Source: Callorhinus ursinus (lineage: Eukaryota; Chordata; Mammalia; Carnivora; Otariidae). Taken from it: a stretch of 64,000 bases of DNA. The notes beneath the pieces were generated by a model. It did not search any database. It saw only the letters and a program-made list of their open reading frames with translations, and was not told the DNA's origin. Within the stretch, counting starts at the first letter, position 1. Each line of letters begins with the position of its first letter. This document shows, one piece after another, positions 56,996-64,000 of the stretch. A program made the position numbers and the translations under genes. The stretch lies in assembly GCF_003265705.1 (NCBI RefSeq), contig NW_020312775.1, positions 331,074 through 395,073 on the forward strand, read 5' to 3'.

Positions 56996-57312
56996 TTTTT
57001 CTCTAAATGTACTAGTATAATCTGAAGCACCATCTCTCCCAGACCCCTACAGAGTATTAAGGGACATCCCCATCATTCACTTCAAGCTTCTGCCACAAAG
57101 ATCCTGTCCCTTCTCACCCTCATCAAGAGGCAGTTTTGCTTCTCTCTCTCCTAGATATTTGTATTCTGTTAGAGTCCTCAGGCCTCAGTCATCCATATCT
57201 GTGAATTAGATGCTGCTTGCCACAATGACAGAATGGCCACATCCAATTGCCTCTCATCCAGGTTTGATACTATGTATTTTTGTTTGCTTACTTTTAAAAA
57301 ATATTCTTTAGA

Positions 57313-57873
<561 letters not shown>

Positions 57874-58115
57874 AAAATATTCTTTAGAAAGAAATAAGGG
57901 TTATATGAATCTCTTAAACCTACTTTCCCTAGGATGATTAATTCATTGAGAATGAAGATACTAGTCCCCAGGCTTGTATAAACAATTCCAGAAAAATAGA
58001 GGATGGGCAAAAAGAACAGAATACCTAATATAGAATTTGGCAAGCTGATCAAAGAGGGGACGGACCTGCTGAAAGAATTATATTCGTTGGTCTATATCTA
58101 CTTTGACCATCTAGC

Positions 58116-58310
58116 CCGGGGAATGGCAAACTTTCTTTTTAGTAAAAGACCAGATAGTGAATATTTTGGTCTTTGGGGCTATGTAATTTCTGTCTCAACT
58201 ACTCCACTATGTTGTTATAGTGCTAGAGTATTGTGGGTGTGTTCCAATAAAACTATTTATAAAAACAGGGTGGGCTGAATTTGGTCCACAGGCCGTATTC
58301 ACAAACCCTG
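58116..58310. mobile_element. hAT-like non-autonomous DNA transposon
   Basis: 'ggcaaactttctttttagta', 'aaagaccagatagtgaatat', 'tttggtctttggggctatg', 'gtgttccaataaaactattt', 'tggtccacaggccgtattc'. It is a well-known mammalian short hAT element of about 200 bp (exact family name not certain). The flanks share atctagc at 58109-58115 and 58311-58317, consistent with the 8-bp hAT target duplication. Confidence 0.75.
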
Positions 58311-58319
58311 ATCTAGCAG

Positions 58320-58850
58320 ATGGTATAATCCATAAGTGCATGTACCTGCATATCCAAGCAATCAATACTCAAATCCTAAATATTAGTTGAGAAATGTCGC
58401 TCTTATTCCTCAATTCAGTGTCTATAATCTCACTGATTCGTGTTATAAATGGATCCTTACTATCGGTTAGTGAATTGATGCTGAGGTTCCATGAGCACTT
58501 GTAAATCACTACATTATGTCTTGGAAACTGAAATCATTATCATTTAACAAGTGAAGGAAAGGGTTCAGCATAGTAAAAGCTAACAGGGAAAAACAGAAAT
58601 TTTCATTTCCTAATGCATGGCACCACTCCTATAAATAACTCTTCAGTGTAGTAACAACACTCAGAAGTAATATTCCAGATCAGCCACCTGTTTCTGTTGC
58701 TACTGTAAAATGCAAACATAAATAACCTTTAGATTCACTTTCTAGTTGACAGTATTCTTGCCTCCTTTTAAACTATAAATGTGGCTAATATTATGTTAAT
58801 GTTAGAAAGAACCTCATACTTTTAATGTCAAAAGAAGAATAAAATAAAGA
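58320..58850. other. Intergenic, nothing recognised
   Basis: No frame, repeat or exon seen. Confidence 0.5.
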
Positions 58851-58854
58851 GATG

Positions 58855-58890
<36 letters not shown>
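58855..58890. repeat. (ATA)n microsatellite, left of SINE
   Basis: About twelve units ending at the first base of the SINE head. Confidence 0.95.
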
Positions 58891-59070
58891 GGTGCCTGGG
58901 TGGCTCAGTTGGTTAAGCGACTGCCTTTGGCTCAGGTTATAATCCTGGAGTTCTGGGATCGAGTCCCACGTCAGGCTCTCTGCTGAGCAGGGAGTCTGCT
59001 TCTCCCTCTGACCCTACCCCTTCTTGGGCTCTCTCACTCTCTCTCTCAAATAAATAAATAAAGTCTTTAA
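58891..59070 (+). mobile_element. CAN-SINE inserted at an (AAT)n tract
   Basis: Head ggtgcctgggtggctcag (first bases lost), tail 'aaataaataaataaagtctt'. (AAT)n stands on both sides, either a target duplication within the repeat or growth of the A tail. Confidence 0.93.

Positions 59071-59100
<30 letters not shown>
59071..59100. repeat. (AAT)n microsatellite, right of SINE
   Basis: About eight units with two TGAT variants, directly after the SINE tail. Confidence 0.9.
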
Positions 59101-59101
<1 letters not shown>

Positions 59102-59109
59102 TAATTTTT

Positions 59110-59635
59110 TGTTCCTTCATTATTCCAAGATTTACCTAACCACACTACTATAAAATTTGCTCTCAAGTTATGGAATCCTACCTTTAACATTTAAACTGAC
59201 TGGGCACTATTTACATCATATTGTGTAGTTTTTAATTGTTTGCCTTTCCAAAATTGATTTTAATTCGAAGTTAGAAGGAGAGAGTTTGCTTTCACAGTCT
59301 CCCAAAGCAAACCTATTCTTAAGCAAACCTTATTTTCATCTTGAGTATTCATTGATTGTCAGTCAGATCATATTGCCCATGTTGGGCCACATGGATACAC
59401 AGTTCTCTTAGATCACTTTCCTCTAATTTTCTGGAGCTGTGCCTAAGTTCTGGAATGTGAAGTCTTATATAGTATGAGAACATTGTTAGGGAAAATCTTC
59501 TGGTCTCTGAATCTTCTGCCAAGAAGGTATCTGCTGATACATCTCTATCTCATCTGTTGCTTGGTCATCTGTTGATCGGTGGCCCCATGAGTATTGAAGT
59601 TAATCAACCTGAATATATAGTCCTTTGCAATGAAG
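59110..59635. other. Intergenic, nothing recognised
   Basis: No family or frame supported. Confidence 0.5.
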
Positions 59636-59639
59636 TTCT

Positions 59640-59775
59640 GCCTACAGTCTCTGTACCAGGCTTCCTTTGATTACCTAGTATGTTTTCTCACTACAGGCTT
59701 GCATTTATCCACAAGGATGTTGTATAATCTGGTGCCTCACTATGGTCATCTTCCCTTGCAGACACCCTCTTCTTA
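59640..59775. repeat. Short tandem duplication block L, copy 1
   Basis: 'gattacctagtatgttttct', 'cactacaggcttgcatt', 'cttcccttgcagacaccctc' align in order with 60735-60860. Confidence 0.5.
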
Positions 59776-60158
59776 AAGCCTAGAAATCCAACACATCCTA
59801 CATATGTTTTGGTCATTTTACCTCTCCTTTCCCTCTTGAATATTTCCAAAGTTCTGGCACCTCGTGAGTCAAACTTATGCCATCCATTCCTTAGTTTTCT
59901 TCCAAAAATATCTTTCTACATTTTCTGTATAATTTCTGTCTGCCATTTATTACTGCTCCTATTGTGTCTCCTGGACACAGTTTGGATTTGGATTTTTCTC
60001 AGTAAATGCAAGTGCATTTCAGCCCTGCCACCATAGGATTACTGCTGGTTCCCTTTGGTTGTAGAACTGAAACACAGATCCTTCAGTAACACATGTAGTG
60101 ATTATCTCCATCTTTATTCCCAGAGTTGGATAACAATCAACACTGCCAGTAGATGATT

Positions 60159-60334
60159 CTTTTTCTTCTTCTTCTTCTTCTTCTTCTTCTTCTTCTTCTC
60201 TTTCTTCTTCTTCTTCTTCTTCTTCTTCTTCTTCTTCTTCTTCTTCTTCTTCTTCTTCTTCTTCTTCTTCTTCTTCTNNNNNNNNNNCTTCTTCTTCTTC
60301 TTCTTCTTCTTCTTCTTCTTCTTCTTCTTCTTCT
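60159..60334. repeat. (CTT)n / (GAA)n tract with gap, grown from SINE tail
   Basis: Almost pure CTT from about 60166, one CTCTTTC interruption near 60196-60203, then the N gap, then CTT again to 60334. It sits exactly where the antisense SINE's A tail should be, between the left target duplication and the SINE body. Apparent poly-Glu, poly-Arg and poly-Leu frames here are artefacts of the repeat. Confidence 0.95.
60278..60287. other. Assembly gap (10 N)
   Basis: Ten Ns in the middle of the CTT tract; the true tract length is unknown. Confidence 0.99.
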
Positions 60335-60520
60335 ATAGAGAGAGAGAGAGCATGCACTCGAGCGGGACAGGGAGGGACAGAGGGAGAGGGAGAGAGAATC
60401 CTCAGCAGTCTCCACGATCAGCATGGAGACCAATGCAGGGCTCAATCTCACAACCCTGAGATCACAACCTGAGATGAAATCAAGAGTCAGATGCTTAACC
60501 GATTGAGCCACCCACTTGCC
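60335..60520 (-). mobile_element. CAN-SINE
   Basis: GA-rich region, then 'cctgagatcacaacctgaga', 'aatcaagagtcagatgctta', 'attgagccacccacttgccc'. The target duplication ccagtagatgatt (60146-60158) and ccagtagattatt (60521-60533) encloses both the SINE and the CTT tract. Confidence 0.93.
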
Positions 60521-60734
60521 CCAGTAGATTATTAAACTCTTAGGTTGTATGTTTAGTTCCAATTTATTTTGGGGTTTGGGAAATCACTCCACTGTAGCTC
60601 CCGTGTATTTATATTATTGTCCTTATTTTTCATCTTCTTTTAAAAAATAAATAATTGATGACAAGCATATGACCAGTTCCATCAAATGGTTGAGGAAATG
60701 GTTGTACTTTCCTAGTCACAAGAGACAGAATTTG

Positions 60735-60860
60735 GGCAAATATTACTCTAATTACCTGGTAGATTTTCTTATTACAGGTCTCTGTTCAATCCCAAGTCTC
60801 TCAAGGCATGCTCATTGTCATCCTTAATGCTAGTTTCCCTTGCAGAGGCCCTTTCTCTCA
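60735..60860. repeat. Short tandem duplication block L, copy 2
   Basis: 'aattacctggtagattttct', 'tattacaggtctctgttc', 'gtttcccttgcagaggccct', about 1.08 kb from copy 1 including the SINE and CTT tract. Confidence 0.5.
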
Positions 60861-60869
60861 AAGGAAAGC

Positions 60870-61390
60870 AGGACATTTTGACAAGGCTGATTTAATGCAG
60901 CTGTTATGTCAAGGCTGCTTCAAAATGTCAATGTTGAATGTCAAAAGAATGTTTTTGATTACCAAGCTATGTATGCAACAGCCATCCCTGACCCTCACCC
61001 TATCCTTGACCCTTTCTTCCAGAGAACAGATCAGCTTTTCTCTTAACATTTTCCACTTTCAATGTCTGTGGTCAGTAAGTCTCTGTGGGATGAGAGCTAT
61101 TTTTCAAACCCTCTTTATTCAGGCAGCTTCTCACTGGAAAGTCTTACATGTTATTTCCCCATCATTCACATCTTAATGAGACTGCTGGCATTTCTCCTGC
61201 AACTGATTTACATAGTCTAGGGGATTTATACTTTCCCCTTTTTTACATATTATTATTACCTAAAATTCATACTATATTCAGATTTTACCTAATTTTACCT
61301 AATGCTTCTCTTTTCCAGGATTCCATCCAGGATTCCACACTACATTCAATTGACATGTTTCCTTCTAGGCTTCTCTAGACTGTGACAGTT
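60870..61390. other. Intergenic, nothing recognised
   Basis: A 122-codon plus frame (60808-61176) shows no family resemblance; it contains a short CTNACC repeat near 60990. 'ccaggattccatccaggatt' at 61317 is a small duplicated word. Confidence 0.5.
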
Positions 61391-61399
61391 TCTCAGACT

Positions 61400-62155
61400 T
61401 GCCTTGTTTTTGATGAGTTTAAAGGTTTTGAGGAGTATTGGAGAGACATTTTGTAGAATATTGGGATTTCATTTTTTATGATTAAGCTGGAGTTATGAGT
61501 TTTGGGGAAACAGGCCATGAAGGTATGCTATATTCATCACATCATAGCAAGAGTTCATTCTACCAACATGATATCACTGTGGATATAAACTGTGATCATC
61601 TGGCAGATGCAATGTTTGTCCTATTTATTCACTATAAACTTACTCTTTTTCCTCCATTCTACAATGTACTATTTGGAAGGAAGTCACTGTACACAGGTCC
61701 CACTTAAGGAGTGGAGAATTATGCCCATCCCCACACCTTGAGGAGGGAGTATCTATATAAATTATTTGGAATTCTTCTGCAGAGGAAATTTGGCTATTCT
61801 CTATTTAATCACTTATTTATATTAATATGGACTTACGGATATTTATCTTAGACTTTGTTATAATCCAATATTATATTACTTATTTGGCCCCTCCAATTGT
61901 TACAGCTTTTGCTATAGGAAGCTCTTTCAGTTAGCTTCTGTGCCTTTTGACATACTCCCACAGTTGCGTATGGCATTTTGTTTTGTTTTGTTTTTAATTC
62001 TTCCTACTTTGTGGCACTACAATATGCTCCAGGCTTATCTTGTATATACCTACCCCAGTCCTAGAATTAGGCTTTTCTTCAAAGAGACTTGGCTTCTTTT
62101 ATTTGGATAATAGTGTTAGAAACCAAGAACTTCTATAAGTTCATCTGTCTTCCAC
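61400..62155. mobile_element. Old L1-associated repeat
   Basis: 'gattaagctggagttatgag', 'ttggaaggaagtcactgtac', 'acttaaggagtggagaatta', 'attatttggaattcttctgc', 'tatggacttacggatattta', 'gctctttcagttagcttctg' and 'atgctccaggcttatcttgt' match a repeat I associate with the untranslated parts of old L1 families. Orientation not resolved. Confidence 0.6.
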
Positions 62156-62159
62156 AGAA

Positions 62160-62440
62160 TGAAAGCTTTTAATTTTAACAAAGTTTAATCATCTTTTTTC
62201 TTTAATGGATTATGTTTTTTGGTGTTATATCTAAAAGGTCATCACCAAACCCAAGGTCACACGGATTTTCTTCTACGTTTTCTTGTAGAATTTTTATAGT
62301 TTTAATTTTACATTTAGGTATATAACACACTTCAATTTTGTATAAAGTATAATATCTGTGATTAGGTTCATAATTTTATATGGGCTTCTAATTGTTCCAG
62401 CACCATTGGTTGAAAAGACTACCCTTTCTCTATATTAAAA
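62160..62440 (-). mobile_element. Old L1 ORF2 fragment
   Basis: 'tatctaaaaggtcatcacca', 'aacccaaggtcacacgga', 'ttagttccagcaccattgg'-type words ('attgttccagcaccattggt', 'tgaaaagactaccctttctc') are antisense ORF2. Confidence 0.75.
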
Positions 62441-64000
62441 AAATGCATTCACTTTATTTAAAATAAAAAACAAAACAAAATGAAACATGAACTCTTCACC
62501 CATTTCGCCTATCCCCTATCCCCTGCCTCTGGGGATCTGTTTTCTGTATGTATGAGCTTTTTAAAAAAAATAGATAGAGGATAGATAGATAGAACTATAT
62601 AATATAAATATAATATATAAATTCATACATATATACATATATATACAGTATAAATATATATATATATTCCACATATAAAAGAGATCATATAGTATTTTTC
62701 TTTCTCTGTCTGACTTATTGCACTTAGCATAATGCCCTGAGTTCAATCCATGTTATCATGAATGGCAAGACTTCATTCTTGTTTATTGCTAAATAATATT
62801 CCATGATATATATATTACACAATTTCTTTACCTGTTCATTCATTGATGAACACTTAGGTTGTTTCCATATTTTAGTTATTATAAATAATGCTACAGTGAA
62901 CATGGAGGTTCATATATCTTTTCAAGTTAGTATTTTCGTTTTCTTCAGACGAATACCCAGAAGTGGAATTGCTGGATCATATGGTAGTTCCATTTTTAAT
63001 TTTCTGAGGACCCTCCATACCGTTTCCCATAGTGGCTCCACCAATTTACATTCTCATCAACAGTACACATTTTGGTTGTGTGCAATTAGTTCCCTTTTCG
63101 CCACATCCTTGCCAACATTTGTTATTTCTAGTTGTTTTGATAAAAGTCATTCTAACAGATGTAAGGTGATATCTCAGTGTGGTTTTGATTTGCATTTCCC
63201 TGATGATGAATAATGTAGAGCATCTTCTCACATGCTATTGTTCATCCATATGTCTTCCTTGGAAAAGTGTCTATTCAAATATTCTGTCCATTTTTTTATC
63301 GGATTTTTTTTTTTGCTATTGAGTTGTATGAGCTTTTTCTGTATGTTGGATATTAGCTCTTTATCAGATATATGATTTGCAAATATTTTTTCCAATTTAG
63401 TAGGTTGCCTTTTTATTTTGTTGATGGTTTCCTTTTCTGCACAGAAGATTTTTAGTTTTATGTAGTCCCACTTGTTTATTTTTGCTTTTGTTACTTTTAC
63501 TTTTGGTGTCAAATTTTAAAAAATCATTGCCAAGACCTATGTTAAGGAGTTTATTGCCTATGTTTTCTTCTAGGAGTTTTATGGTTTCAGGTCTCACATT
63601 TAGGTCTTTAATCCATTTTGAGTTAATTTTTGTGTATGGTGTAAGAAAGTGGTCCAGTCTCATTCTTTTGTATGTGGCTGTGCAGCTTCCCCAACACCAC
63701 TTATTGAAGAAAAGGTTCTTTCCCTATTGTATATCCTTAGCTCTTTGTCATAAATTAACTGACCATATATGTGTGGGTTTATTTCTGGGCCCTCTATTCT
63801 GTTCCACTGACCAATATATCTGTTTTTATGCCCATATCATGCTGTCTTAATTACTATAGCTTTGTAATGTAGTTTGAAATCAAGGAGAATGATGCACCCA
63901 GCTTTGTTCTTTCTAAGATTGCTTTGGTTATTCCAGATCTTTTATGGGTTTACACTTTCCTATTTATTTTTTCTTTTATTTTCTGAAGTAATGTCAATTA
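62441..64000 (-). mobile_element. L1 (L1MA-like), antisense, runs off the window
   Basis: Begins with antisense A tail/3' UTR ('tgaactcttcacccatttcg', 'ctgcctctggggatctg'), then 'gacttattgcacttagcata', 'aattgctggatcatatggta' and ORF2 to the right edge. Two minus-strand open pieces, 63397-63663 and 63228-63512, encode consecutive ORF2 segments in different frames, so a frameshift separates them. TA and TAGA runs lie at about 62570-62665. The plus-strand frames of 122-136 codons are reverse reads of ORF2. Confidence 0.92.

Noticed and set aside
60019..60562. Poly-Glu, poly-Arg and poly-Leu frames of 61-141 codons
   Set aside because: They are translations of the CTT/GAA microsatellite and pass through Ns.
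62803..63213. 136-codon plus-strand frame
   Set aside because: Reverse reading of L1 ORF2.

Overview
This is AT-rich mammalian nuclear DNA from a carnivoran, most likely an arctoid (bear, panda, mustelid or pinniped). The best marker is about twenty tRNA-Lys-type CAN-SINE copies in both orientations, with the arctoid form of the body, together with carnivore-type young L1 3' ends. The dog-type SINEC_Cf and cat-type SINEC_Fc bodies were not seen. The lineage call comes from remembered consensus sequences, not a search. No intact protein-coding gene, rRNA, tRNA gene, CRISPR array or endogenous retrovirus gene was recognised. Nearly all open frames lie in transposons or look like chance frames.

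Layout. 0-10.6 kb: a paralogous unit (blocks A, B, D, F, then G), two SINEs, a 28-bp SINE micro-fragment, an old L1 3' end (8.5-9.07 kb) and an L2. 11.06-12.49 kb: two L1 3' ends head to head. 12.85-13.3 kb: a second block G. 14.1-16.56 kb: a HAL1 element split by a SINE. 16.6-17.2 kb: an ancient repeat split by a MIR. 18.1-20.3 kb: three minus-strand SINEs around paralogous blocks B and K. 20.4-22.25 kb: a visibly GC-richer stretch with no recognised gene. 22.6-27.5 kb: three sense L1 pieces with internal deletions, one carrying a small palindromic DNA-transposon remnant. 28.4-31.9 kb: MIRs, SINEs and the start of the next unit. 31.9-37 kb: the clearest paralogue of the first unit. 37-39.2 kb: the start of a further unit. 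39.2-42.75 kb: a 3.5-kb 5'-truncated antisense L1. 43-48 kb: block K copy 2, L2, old L1 pieces and block G copy 4. 48-57 kb: another unit with block H twice. 57.3-57.9 kb: an RPS23 processed pseudogene with target-site duplications. 58-61 kb: a hAT-like element, two SINEs with microsatellites (one a GAA/TTC tract with an assembly gap) and short tandem block L. 61.4-64 kb: old antisense L1s running off the right edge.

The main signal is that the unique DNA between transposons is not unique. At least four diverged copies of an ordered set of blocks follow one another head to tail on the + strand, most of them bracketed by the same ancient MIR and L1 fragments. This is the pattern of an old tandemly duplicated locus whose genes lie outside the window or have exons too small or decayed to recognise. 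One block (D, 4.4 and 33.9 kb) looks clearly better conserved than its surroundings, and both copies end in a 13/14 match to the CTCF core motif. Homologies were found by eye; all percentages and boundaries are approximate.
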